DNA from: an archaeon
GTDB taxonomy: Archaea > Thermoproteota > Nitrososphaeria > Nitrososphaerales > Gagatemarchaeaceae
Assembly (NCBI GenBank): GCA_016432545.1
Contig: CP066694.1
Coordinates: forward strand, 1,371,206 to 1,435,205
Length of the DNA stretch: 64,000 nucleotides
Direction: 5' to 3'
Program-made: the position numbers and the translations under genes
Notes under the pieces: model-generated
The model's database searches: none
What the model was told of the DNA's origin: nothing
What the model saw: the letters and a program-made list of their open reading frames with translations, nothing else
Shown here: positions 43,871-51,635 of the stretch, piece after piece
Layout of the letters: every line of letters starts with the position of its first letter
How positions within the stretch are numbered: position 1 is the stretch's first letter

Positions 43871-43922
43871 CACTCCTCATCCGGCAAAGCCCTTATCTCG
43901 ACACTTCCTCACAAGAGCAGCC

Positions 43923-44357
43923 TTGGCCCGGGAGGACAGGGAGAGGGTCGACTTCGGCCTTAGGGGCAAGACCCTCAAGGTCTACCTATACCTCCTAAGG
44001 TACGGAAAGGCGGTCGGGGTCCGCGAGATCCAGAAGGAGCTCGGCTTCTCCAGCCCGTCCGTCGCCTTCCACCACCTCAGCAAGCTCCTAGAGCTGGGGG
44101 TAGTCGAGAAGGACCAGTACGACAGGTACGTCCTCGCCCGGAAGGTGGACTCGGGCATCCTCCACTCCTTCGTAAGCATCGCAGGGCTGACCCTTCCCAG
44201 GCTCGGGTTCTACGCCGCCTTCTTTACCACCATCGCCGTGGCCTACTTCATCCTCAACAAGGCCTCTCTTGACCTCTATGCCCTGGTAGGCACAGTAGGA
44301 GGCGCCGGCGTCTTCTGGTACGAAGCCTGGAGAGTCTGGCGCAGGAAGCCGTTCTGA
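43923..44357 (+). CDS. Membrane-anchored winged-helix regulator
   Basis: The 144-residue protein has an N-terminal winged helix (LKVYLYLLRYGKAVGVREIQ, then SPSVAFHHLSKLLELGV) followed by two membrane helices (about 92-113 and 118-136). The DNA-binding domain faces the cytoplasm, with the membrane part as sensor. It starts at TTG 43923. It is followed by a Ser/Thr-rich surface protein gene, a likely partner or target. Confidence 0.75.
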   Translation: MAREDRERVDFGLRGKTLKVYLYLLRYGKAVGVREIQKELGFSSPSVAFHHLSKLLELGVVEKDQYDRYVLARKVDSGILHSFVSIAGLTLPRLGFYAAFFTTIAVAYFILNKASLDLYALVGTVGGAGVFWYEAWRVWRRKPF

Positions 44358-44387
44358 AAGCTAGAACTATCTACGCGCGCCCTAGAG

Positions 44388-44834
44388 ATGAATGCCATGG
44401 AAGGAAAGAGGTTCGGGGCAGGACTTGTCGGGGGGCTCTTACTGGGTGCCCTGGTCGTCTATTCCGCCTCCTTTGGACCCACGGCGCCCGCATTCAGCGC
44501 CCTCAATCAGCAGGTGGCGGACAAGGGGAGCCAGTCCTACACCACCACCTCGGAGACCTCCACCACCTACTCCAACGGCACCTCTGGGAGCGTCCCAGTT
44601 TCCAGCGGGACCACGACTACAACGACAGCCTCCCAAGCGAACCCGGGCGGCACCTTCGGGCCTGTTTCCGGTGCAGTCCCTGCGCTGGCCTCGAGGGTCG
44701 ACAACATCCCCAAGCAGTCGCCTCTCACTGACGCTCTTGTGCTTCTGCCTCTCCTCCTGGCAGTCACTATCGGGGCCGTGCTATACAGGGCATCGAAGTC
44801 TAATGACGAGCCTGAAGAGACCGAAGCGAAATAG
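44388..44834 (+). CDS. Ser/Thr-rich membrane protein with N- and C-terminal helices
   Basis: The 148-residue protein has an N-terminal helix (about 11-28), a 70-residue Ser/Thr/Gly extracellular stretch and a C-terminal helix (about 113-132) with an acidic tail SNDEPEETEAK. It resembles small cell-surface proteins whose linker is glycosylated. It is probably co-transcribed with the membrane winged-helix gene 30 bases upstream. Its role is unknown. Confidence 0.6.
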   Translation: MNAMEGKRFGAGLVGGLLLGALVVYSASFGPTAPAFSALNQQVADKGSQSYTTTSETSTTYSNGTSGSVPVSSGTTTTTTASQANPGGTFGPVSGAVPALASRVDNIPKQSPLTDALVLLPLLLAVTIGAVLYRASKSNDEPEETEAK

Positions 44835-44838
44835 GAAC

Positions 44839-45165
44839 CTACTTCGGGACCACGAACTCTCTGCTGTTGGGCTCCTTGCCTGCCCACCTCTCCGACCAAG
44901 TCGCAAGGTCGCAGAGGATGTTGTAGACTTCGTGCCCCTTGACAGTGAGTGAGTACTCGACTTTGGGCGGGGTCTCCGGGTGGACCTTCCGCTGGACTAC
45001 TCCGAACTTCTCCAGCTGAGAGAGCCTCTCCGCGAGCGAAGTGGCGCTGATCCCCTGTATCCTTCTCTTCAGCTCGTTGAACCTTGCAGGCTCCCCGAGC
45101 CCCAGTGCGTGAACCGTCGGCAAGGTCCATGTCCTCGTGATCTCGTTCCACGTTGCGTGGACCAC
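44839..45165 (-). CDS. HxlR-type transcription regulator
   Basis: The 108-residue frame has HxlR features RFNELKRRIQGISATSLAERLSQLEKFGVV and PPKVEYSLTVKGHEV. The start is uncertain. The frame is open upstream to a stop at about 45228, with a family-like Cys (DSCK) just before GTG 45165, yet no ATG, GTG or TTG lies in that stretch. A CTG or ATT start may be used. It is divergent from the PNPOx-like gene, and palindromes lie between. Confidence 0.82.
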   Translation of the reverse strand: MVHATWNEITRTWTLPTVHALGLGEPARFNELKRRIQGISATSLAERLSQLEKFGVVQRKVHPETPPKVEYSLTVKGHEVYNILCDLATWSERWAGKEPNSREFVVPK

Positions 45166-45223
45166 CTTGCAAGAGTCAAGTGTCTGCTGGTCAATCTGGA
45201 CTGACTTGCTCAGGTCTGGTTCA

Positions 45224-45259
45224 CCTACTTAGTAGGGTATTACTACCAGTATTATAAAG
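45224..45259. promoter_or_regulatory. Tandem palindromes and TATA box, likely HxlR operator
   Basis: CCTACTTAGTAGG (45224-45236) and GGTATTACTACC (45236-45247) are near-palindromic and adjoin ATTATAAAG (45251-45259), the TATA box for ATG 45281. They lie between the HxlR gene and the gene it faces, as expected for HxlR binding sites. Confidence 0.6.
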
Positions 45260-45280
45260 ATGCCTCGCAGGCGGATTGAC

Positions 45281-45664
45281 ATGTATTCCAGAAGGGAGAA
45301 CGCCTCTCCTCGGCCTTCGCAGTTCTCCGAAGAGGAGGCCGATTTCCTTGCAGAGAATTTCATCGGCAGGCTCGCGACCGCCTCAAGCTCCGGGCAGCCG
45401 CACGTCGTCCCGGTGACCTACACCTTCGACGGGGAGTCGATCCACTTCGGGGGATGGGACCTTGCGTCGACCCTGAAGTACAGGAACTTGGCGTCGAACC
45501 CGGCCGTCGCCTTCGTCGTCGACGAAGTCACATCGGTCAAGCCCTGGAGGGTAAAGGGCGTCGAGGTGCGGGGCGTGGCCCAGGCCTACGTCGCCGAAGG
45601 AGGCCGGACGATGGTGAAGATAAGTCCAAAAGCAGTCAGGAGTTGGGGAGTCTATCGAAGATGA
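45281..45664 (+). CDS. PNPOx-like split-barrel flavin/F420 protein
   Basis: The 127-residue protein has FSEEEADFLAENFIGRLATA, HVVPVTYTFDGES and YRNLASNPAVAFVVD, the layout of PNPOx-like and F420-dependent split-barrel proteins. ATG 45281 is about 26 bases after the TATA box, so the in-frame ATG at 45260 is not used. The stop overlaps the htrA start (ATGA). It is probably controlled by the adjacent HxlR regulator. Confidence 0.82.
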   Translation: MYSRRENASPRPSQFSEEEADFLAENFIGRLATASSSGQPHVVPVTYTFDGESIHFGGWDLASTLKYRNLASNPAVAFVVDEVTSVKPWRVKGVEVRGVAQAYVAEGGRTMVKISPKAVRSWGVYRR

Positions 45665-46635
45665 CGACCCCCGAAGGATTCGAGGACCGCGTTACGAAGG
45701 CAGTGGAGAAGGTGGGAGAGAGCATAGTGGTCGTGAGCGGCGTTCACCTCGAGCGGAGATTCTACGGCGTCGTTCCCACTGAGGGGCAGGGCTCGGGCAT
45801 AGTCATCGACGGAAAGGGCCTCATCGTCACGAACAACCATGTCATAGCGGGCGCGAGCCAGGTCCACGTCGGGCTCAAGGACGGGCGCTCCTTCGTCGGC
45901 CAGGTGGTCGGGTCCGACGAGGCCACAGACGTCGCAGTGATCAGGCTGGAGAGTGAGGACCTGCCCGCTGCCGAGCTGGCCGACTCCGAGTCCCTCAAAG
46001 TTGGGCAGTTCGTCCTCGCGATCGGAAACGCGCTCGCTCTCCCGGGTGGGCCCACCGTCTCCCTGGGCGTCCTAAGCGCAAAGGGCCGCCCGTTGCCAGG
46101 CTCGGACTTCATCTTCGAAGGGCTCCTCCAGACCGACGCGGCCGTCAACCCGGGGAACAGCGGAGGGCCTCTTGCGGACTTGGACGGCAGGGTCATCGGG
46201 ATGACCACGATGATGATCCCCTTCGCGCAGGGCATGGGCTTCGCCATTCCGATCAACACGGTGAAGAAGGTGGCGCAGGAGATAATGGAGAAAGGGCGCG
46301 TAACGAGGAGGTGGATCGGCATCTCCGGGGTCGACCTCACCCCACCGATTGCGAGGAGGTACGGCATCAGGGACGACACAGGCTTCCTCGTCGCTGACGT
46401 CACGCCGGGCGGGCCGGCGAGCCTGGCGGGGGTAAGGTCGGGAGACGTAATCACGGGCGCGGGGGGCTCAGAAGTGAACCACACGAAGGACCTTCTGTTC
46501 GCCCTTTCCAAGGTCCCTGACGGAGGCGCAATCAACCTGCAGGTCTTCAGGGCAGGGACGGCAGGAAGTCTGACGGTCCGACCCGTCGAGGGCCAGAAGA
46601 TCAGACGCCCAGACGACCGACAGGCCTACCGATAG
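45661..46635 (+). CDS. HtrA/DegP-like serine protease with PDZ domain
   Basis: The 324-residue protein has the trypsin-like triad His in VTNNHVI, Asp in ATDVAVIRLE and Ser in NPGNSGGPL, and one C-terminal PDZ domain (from about 220, with VTPGGPASLAGVRSGD). No signal peptide or membrane helix is visible, so it appears cytoplasmic, unlike most HtrA. It starts at ATG 45661 inside the preceding stop. It would degrade misfolded or oxidised proteins. Confidence 0.88.
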   Translation: MTTPEGFEDRVTKAVEKVGESIVVVSGVHLERRFYGVVPTEGQGSGIVIDGKGLIVTNNHVIAGASQVHVGLKDGRSFVGQVVGSDEATDVAVIRLESEDLPAAELADSESLKVGQFVLAIGNALALPGGPTVSLGVLSAKGRPLPGSDFIFEGLLQTDAAVNPGNSGGPLADLDGRVIGMTTMMIPFAQGMGFAIPINTVKKVAQEIMEKGRVTRRWIGISGVDLTPPIARRYGIRDDTGFLVADVTPGGPASLAGVRSGDVITGAGGSEVNHTKDLLFALSKVPDGGAINLQVFRAGTAGSLTVRPVEGQKIRRPDDRQAYR

Positions 46636-46674
46636 GCGCCAAGAATTAAGTAATCAACTCGCCCGGCCCGGACT

Positions 46675-47424
46675 GTGCGCCCCAGTACTCAGGCCGCGGT
46701 GCTCTGCGGGGGGCGGGGCGAGAGACTGAGGCCCCTGACCGACTACTTCCAGAAGGTGATGATCCCGATAGGCCCGAAGAAGCTCCCCCTCCTGACCTAC
46801 ATCATCCGCCTGATCTCGCACCACGGAATCGACCGCGTGGCCCTGCTGACGGGCTATCGCTCGCATGACATCCGGGACTACTTCGGCGGCGGCTCCCAGT
46901 ACAAGGTCCGCCTGACCTATTCAGAAGACCGCAAAGGCGAGAAGGGCAGCCTGAACGCTCTTGCCAACGCGCTCAAGGGAGGCGCGATAACCGGATGCGA
47001 CGAGCTCCTTGTCTACTACGGGGACGTCCTCACTGACCTCGACATCGGCGCCCTCCTCAAGACTCACAGGACGAAAGCCGCGGACGCGACACTGGTGCTC
47101 GCAAGGGGGTACAGCCTCCCCGTCGGGACCGCCGACGTCGGCAAGGGAGGCGTCGTCTCCGCAGTCAGGGAGAAGCCGAAGCTAGACCTCAGCGTGACGA
47201 TGGGCTCGATGGTACTGGGCCGCAAGGCGATGACGATCGCGAGGAAAGTTGCAGGGAATGACAGGACGGACCTGATGACCCACTTCATGCCCGCACTGCT
47301 CGAAAGGGACTGCAAGGTCGCGGCCTACTACACTAAGCGGGAGTGGTACGATGTCGGAACCGTATCAAATTTCGAGAAACTCAACGCCGAACTCGGGCGC
47401 CACCCTCTGAGCTACTTGGTCTGA
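46675..47424 (+). CDS. NDP-sugar pyrophosphorylase-like nucleotidyltransferase
   Basis: The 249-residue protein starts at GTG 46675 with the signature AAVLCGGRGERLRPLTDYFQK, followed by LLVYYGDVLTDLD near 105, with the metal Asp pair. It is the catalytic domain of the glucose-1-phosphate thymidylyl/mannose-1-phosphate guanylyltransferase family without a C-terminal beta-helix. It makes nucleotide sugars for glycosylation or exopolysaccharide. Confidence 0.88.
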   Translation: MRPSTQAAVLCGGRGERLRPLTDYFQKVMIPIGPKKLPLLTYIIRLISHHGIDRVALLTGYRSHDIRDYFGGGSQYKVRLTYSEDRKGEKGSLNALANALKGGAITGCDELLVYYGDVLTDLDIGALLKTHRTKAADATLVLARGYSLPVGTADVGKGGVVSAVREKPKLDLSVTMGSMVLGRKAMTIARKVAGNDRTDLMTHFMPALLERDCKVAAYYTKREWYDVGTVSNFEKLNAELGRHPLSYLV

Positions 47425-47777
47425 CCAGCGACCCTTTCCTCGATATCCCTCTCCTTCGCACGGGCTCCACCAATCTCCTTCCTCATCCTCGACGAGAACC
47501 TGTAGTCGCGAAGCCCCACGTAAAGCCAGAGGAGCGCCAGCACGAGAACGAAGACCTCCGTGACCCGCAGGACCGGGTTGGTCAGGTCTACCAACACCGC
47601 CGTGGTCCCTTCTATCGGAGCCAGCAGCTGCGAACTGTAGGCAAGGGCGAGGAGTATCGACACCGCGATGGTCAGCGCGGAGAGGGTCCGCATCCTGTTC
47701 GCCCCACTTTCGATGTGGGCGACGAGCTCCTGGTGGGCCTCGAGTATGGCTGCTTCTCTGACCTTCTCCGCTTCCAT
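47412..47777 (-). CDS. Two-helix membrane protein, unknown
   Basis: The 121-residue protein has a helical N-terminus, a helix at about 30-52, another at 68-90, and a charged helical C-terminus SSRMRKEIGGARAKERDIEERV. It is on the same strand as and just downstream of a winged-helix gene, so the two may form a membrane-sensor pair. The 3' end overlaps the sugar nucleotidyltransferase by 13 bases. Confidence 0.6.
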   Translation of the reverse strand: MEAEKVREAAILEAHQELVAHIESGANRMRTLSALTIAVSILLALAYSSQLLAPIEGTTAVLVDLTNPVLRVTEVFVLVLALLWLYVGLRDYRFSSRMRKEIGGARAKERDIEERVAGQTK

Positions 47778-47826
47778 GCCTTCAATGACTCAGCCGCAGA
47801 TAAAAGACGTGCTGACCTAAGGTCAG

Positions 47827-48081
47827 TTACAGCGGCAGCCGACGCCAGACCTCCAGCCAGGCGCCGTAAACCTTGTACCCTTCTTCTGTTATGGACAGGA
47901 CCTCCTGTCCCTCGACTAGTCGGGACCTGATGAGGCCCCTCTCTAGCAGGGGCTTCGTGAAAGTCGCGAGCCTCCCGTAGTTGAGGTTGCACGCCTGAGC
48001 CAGCCTCGTCGGTCCGCGTTCCCCCTCGTGCAGGGTCGCGAGCAGTTCCATGTAGATCAGAATCGGCTCGCGCCTCCTCAT
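47827..48081 (-). CDS. Small winged-helix protein
   Basis: The 84-residue protein is a single winged helix: IYMELLATLHEGERGPTRLAQACNL-type start, then RLATFTKPLLERGLI and wing SRLVEGQEVLSITEEGYKV. It fits archaeal winged-helix regulators of the DUF4364/PadR-like small class. Its partner may be the membrane protein 49 bases downstream. Confidence 0.75.
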   Translation of the reverse strand: MRRREPILIYMELLATLHEGERGPTRLAQACNLNYGRLATFTKPLLERGLIRSRLVEGQEVLSITEEGYKVYGAWLEVWRRLPL

Positions 48082-48136
48082 CCGCTTCAGGTGTGACGAA
48101 GTTCGAGATATAAGATGAGCCGAAGTTCAGCGTGCG

Positions 48137-48355
48137 CTAGGTGCCGGACATCGGAGGGGTCCATCCCCACCTCGGTCCCCTCATCCGCCCCTTGCCCGAA
48201 AGCAGCGCGACCCCGACGACTATCAGGACGATTCCGATCAGGAGCGCGATGGCCTCCAAGACGAAGATGATGATGCTGATCAGGACGCTCACCAGGAGTA
48301 TGATGATCGCAGCTCCGACCACCACCATCGCCGCCCCCAGGATCCGCCCTTTCAT
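48137..48355 (-). CDS. Small two-helix membrane protein
   Basis: The 72-residue protein has two near-continuous hydrophobic helices (about 5-30 and 35-52) and a basic tail GKGRMRGPRWGW. It stands alone, with TATA-like AAATATCAAAC upstream of ATG 48355. No family is recognised. Confidence 0.55.
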   Translation of the reverse strand: MKGRILGAAMVVVGAAIIILLVSVLISIIIFVLEAIALLIGIVLIVVGVALLSGKGRMRGPRWGWTPPMSGT

Positions 48356-48454
48356 GCCACCATGACTTCGGGTTTGATATTTATCCTTGAGAGGATGGCG
48401 TCCTCACAAGGCGCGCCCCTCTAATACCCGCGAGTCTCTGCTCAGGGGCGACAG

Positions 48455-49390
48455 ATGCTCTCCATCAAGAACTGCGGGATAATGCTCGAGCCGCAGATGG
48501 GCATGACGATGCTGGAAGTCGTCTCGACAGCGAGGCTCGTCGAGAGGCTGGGCTTCGGCTACCTTTTCAGGTCCGACCACCTTCTACCCACTGACAACCG
48601 CAGAGGGGTCGACTCCCCTGAATGCTGGACGAGCCTGGGGGCCCTCGCGGCCTCGACGACCGACCTTCGCTTCGGCCCGATGGTGACTCCCATTGGCTTC
48701 AGGAACCCCGCCCTGCTTGCGAGAATGGCATGCACCCTCCACTCCTTCTCCGGCGGGAGGCTCCAACTCGCGGTCGGGGCCGGCTGGTACGAATCTGAGT
48801 ACAGGGCGCACGGCTACCCGTTCCCGCCGTTCAAGGAGAGGATGAGCCAGTTCGACGAGGCCTTTTCGGTCATATCCTCGCTTGTGCGCGAAGGGAGGGC
48901 CGACTTCGACGGTTCCTATTTCTCAGCCCACACCGACTGCCTCCCGCGGCCAGACGGCAAGGTGAACGTCATCATCGGGGGCAGGTCCAAACCCCTTGCA
49001 GCCATGGCGGCCCGGAGGGCGGACGAGTGGAACGTGTTCCTATCTCCCCCTGAGACATATTCGCTGCTCAAGGCGACCTTCGACTCGGCCCTCGACGGCA
49101 GAAGTGTCGTAGTGTCCGAAACTGGTCCGTTCATGTTGGGAAGGGACCCTGGTCAGCTCGAGTCGTTCGCGAGGATGCAGGCATCCTGGCTGAAGTCCGA
49201 GGCATCCCCTCAGGAGACCCTCAGCCGGCTGAAAGCAAGGGATGCCCCGGTCGGAAGCCCTGAGGAATTCCTGGAAAAGGTCGGGAGGAAGGTCGACGCG
49301 GGAATCGAGCGGTTCTACTTCCAACTGCTCGCGCCGGAGAACACCGCCATGCTCGAACTGCTCGCGGAGACTCTCAAGGGAGGCGTCTAG
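48455..49390 (+). CDS. LLM-class F420-dependent oxidoreductase-like protein
   Basis: The 311-residue TIM-barrel protein is luciferase-like: ARLVERLGFGYLFRSDHLL near 28, RFGPMVTPIGFRNPALLARM near 75, GRLQLAVGAGWYESEY near 100 and VIIGGRSKPLAAMAARRADEW near 170. These are typical of LLM-class F420-dependent enzymes. The substrate is unknown. It is followed 69 bases later by the arginase-family gene. Confidence 0.88.
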   Translation: MLSIKNCGIMLEPQMGMTMLEVVSTARLVERLGFGYLFRSDHLLPTDNRRGVDSPECWTSLGALAASTTDLRFGPMVTPIGFRNPALLARMACTLHSFSGGRLQLAVGAGWYESEYRAHGYPFPPFKERMSQFDEAFSVISSLVREGRADFDGSYFSAHTDCLPRPDGKVNVIIGGRSKPLAAMAARRADEWNVFLSPPETYSLLKATFDSALDGRSVVVSETGPFMLGRDPGQLESFARMQASWLKSEASPQETLSRLKARDAPVGSPEEFLEKVGRKVDAGIERFYFQLLAPENTAMLELLAETLKGGV

Positions 49391-49459
49391 GGAGTGGGGG
49401 AGCGGAAGAGGCCGCCCGCCAAAGCCAGGTACATCGGGAGGAGACCCTCCGACCGCGGC

Positions 49460-50356
49460 ATGAAGATTGGAGTCATAGGGGCGCCTGTCGACCTCGGGCA
49501 GGAGAGGAGAGGAGTGGACATGGGCCCCAGCGTAATCCGCATCGCAAGGCTCCAAGAGCGCCTCGAGGACCTCGGGCACAAGGTGGAGGACTTTGGCAAC
49601 ATCCCTGCGGCAGACATGTCGATCGCGAGGCTGGGGGACAAGAAGGCGAGGTACCTGGACGACGTCGTCAGGGAGTGCAAGCTCATCGCCGTCAAGGTGG
49701 CCGAAAGCCTCAGGCAGGGATACTTCCCGCTCGTCCTGGGGGGCGACCAGAGCACCTCCATCGGGACCGCTGCGGGGCTCGCTTCCCAGGGGACGAAGAG
49801 GGGGGTGATCTGGCTCGACGCCCACGGCGACTTCAACACTCCTGCCACGACCCCCAGCGGGAACATACACGGGATGGCACTCGCGGCCGTCCTCGGATAC
49901 GGGCACCCGAAGCTCGCCAGGCTGGGAGGCGTCTTCCCCAAGGCTCTCGAAGCGAACACCGTACTCATCGGTGGCCGCAGCTTCGACCCCGAAGAGGCGA
50001 AGGCGATCTCCGCGTCCAAGATGACAGTCTTCACGATGCGCGAGATCGACGAGCTGGGGATGAAGCGAGTGATCGAGGAGGCGATCAAGGTCGCGGGGAG
50101 AGGTGTAGACCAGGTGCACGTCAGCTTCGACGTCGACGCCATCGATCCACGAGAGGCACCAGGGACCGGAACGCCGGTGCGGGGTGGCCTGACCTACAGA
50201 GAGGCTCACCTCGCGATGGAGATGCTCTACGACTGGGGGAAGGTCACTTCAGCCGAGTTCGTGGAGGTCAATCCGGTCCTCGACACGTCGAACCACACCG
50301 CAGAGGTCGCCGTAGAGCTGATCCTCTCACTATTCGGAAAGAAGATCATAGCGTAG
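49460..50356 (+). CDS. rocF: Arginase-family ureohydrolase with substituted metal ligand
   Basis: The 298-residue protein starts MKIGVIGAPVDLGQERRGVD at ATG 49460; GTG 49394 would add 22 unsupported residues. Ureohydrolase motifs DAHGDFNT near 122 and SFDVDAIDP near 222 give four metal acidic/His ligands. The first motif, usually GGDHS, is GGDQS, with Gln97 in place of a conserved Mn-ligand His. The arginase branch is favoured by overall layout. Activity is therefore in doubt: it may use one metal or a different amidino substrate. Confidence 0.78.
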   Translation: MKIGVIGAPVDLGQERRGVDMGPSVIRIARLQERLEDLGHKVEDFGNIPAADMSIARLGDKKARYLDDVVRECKLIAVKVAESLRQGYFPLVLGGDQSTSIGTAAGLASQGTKRGVIWLDAHGDFNTPATTPSGNIHGMALAAVLGYGHPKLARLGGVFPKALEANTVLIGGRSFDPEEAKAISASKMTVFTMREIDELGMKRVIEEAIKVAGRGVDQVHVSFDVDAIDPREAPGTGTPVRGGLTYREAHLAMEMLYDWGKVTSAEFVEVNPVLDTSNHTAEVAVELILSLFGKKIIA

Positions 50357-50423
50357 CGGACTGACCCCAGGTCCGGACCGAAGGTGCGCAACCGCCTTAA
50401 TTCCTCGCTCCTCCCTCTGCGGC

Positions 50424-51635
50424 ATGTCATCTCCTCCGGGCCTCTGGCTCGGCCACTCCCCTTCAGGTGGCCGCGCCGGCCTAGAGTGTCCTCCGGGCAC
50501 TAGGCTCGCCCTCCTCGGCCCTCGCTCCGGAGACATGGCCGGGCTCCTCGCCATGGCGGCCAAGGAGGCCGGGAAGGAAGTAGTCGTTCTCGACCTCGGA
50601 GGCTCCCTCGCCAACACGATGTCGGGGTATTTCGACACCTACGACTACCGGACCTTCCTCTACGACTCCGTGCGCCTGGCCGAGCCCGGCCCTTGGCACG
50701 CCCAGCTCATAGCCGCAGCGTACGCAGCGGCACTGGACCTCTCAGTCGAGGAGGAGGCGATAATAGAATCGACTCTTCAAGCGGTCGCTTCGCAGGGCGA
50801 CCTGGCAAGTCCGGTCTCCATCTACGACATCATGGGCAAGGTAGAGGGGTTCAGGGGCTTTTATGTCGACAAGCTCAAGGGGCGCATAGGGTCCCTTCGC
50901 CTCTTCGATGCCGTTGACGACAGGGTCATCGGAAGCCTCCTGCACTCCTCGGCCCTCATTGACTTTCAGAGGGCCCCCTACCCGCTCGCCGCAGAGCTGG
51001 GCGCTGCCCTCTTCCTCGCGAAGCTCCTCGCTGTTTCCAGGGAGGAAGGCGGACGTGGCCTCCTGATCCTGGTCACCGAGGCCCATCGGCTCTTCCGAGC
51101 CAATCCTCGCCCCTCCGTCAGGCAGAGGCTCATGCTGGAGCTCCTCTCAAGCGGCGTAGGCCTAGCTGTATCGAGCGAACTCCCCCTAACGCTTGACAGG
51201 CAGCTCTTGGACGCTTGCTACATTCGCGTACACTCGAGCGAGTCCTGGCACTCGAAGTCGGCGACCGCTACTGTCCTCGTGGGCTCAGTCGTCATCGAAG
51301 ACCTCAGGTCTAGGAAGGCGAGCGTCTTCTATCCGAGGCGCCTGGTCACCAAGACTTCCGAGTACGTGTCAGGCCGGGCCTCGAGGAGCGCGGACACCGG
51401 ACTCACCCAGACGGTGTTGGAAGAGGTGGGCAGGTACCCCCTCTCCACCAGGGACTCTGTCGTACAGTTCCTTGCGCCCGAGTTCCTGCCCGCGGACGTA
51501 GGTTCCGAAATCGACCGCCTCGAGGCCCGCGGATGCCTGCTCCTTGAGCCCAAGGAGTCGGGCTCTGGCCCGAAGGTCTTTGCCTTCACCCTGACGGAGA
51601 AGGGGAATGGACTCCTAGAGGAGCTGAGGAAATAA
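50424..51635 (+). CDS. Degenerate HerA/FtsK-like protein
   Basis: The 403-residue protein has RecA-type HerA layout: a beta strand then GPRSGDMA (32-39), lacking the Walker A GK[ST]; LLILVTEAHRLFR near 213-225, where HerA has VDEA[QH], so the Walker B Asp is Thr217; and a tail fold GVGLAVSSELPLTLDRQLLDACYIRVH. A C-terminal winged helix (about 350-400) follows. It probably does not hydrolyse ATP. It is the first of three one-base-overlapping genes; TTAATT lies upstream at leaderless spacing. Confidence 0.68.
   Translation: MSSPPGLWLGHSPSGGRAGLECPPGTRLALLGPRSGDMAGLLAMAAKEAGKEVVVLDLGGSLANTMSGYFDTYDYRTFLYDSVRLAEPGPWHAQLIAAAYAAALDLSVEEEAIIESTLQAVASQGDLASPVSIYDIMGKVEGFRGFYVDKLKGRIGSLRLFDAVDDRVIGSLLHSSALIDFQRAPYPLAAELGAALFLAKLLAVSREEGGRGLLILVTEAHRLFRANPRPSVRQRLMLELLSSGVGLAVSSELPLTLDRQLLDACYIRVHSSESWHSKSATATVLVGSVVIEDLRSRKASVFYPRRLVTKTSEYVSGRASRSADTGLTQTVLEEVGRYPLSTRDSVVQFLAPEFLPADVGSEIDRLEARGCLLLEPKESGSGPKVFAFTLTEKGNGLLEELRK

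Noticed and set aside
49394-49459. GTG start for the arginase-family gene
   Set aside because: The extra 22 residues are basic and not family-like; the family begins at MKIGVIGAP.
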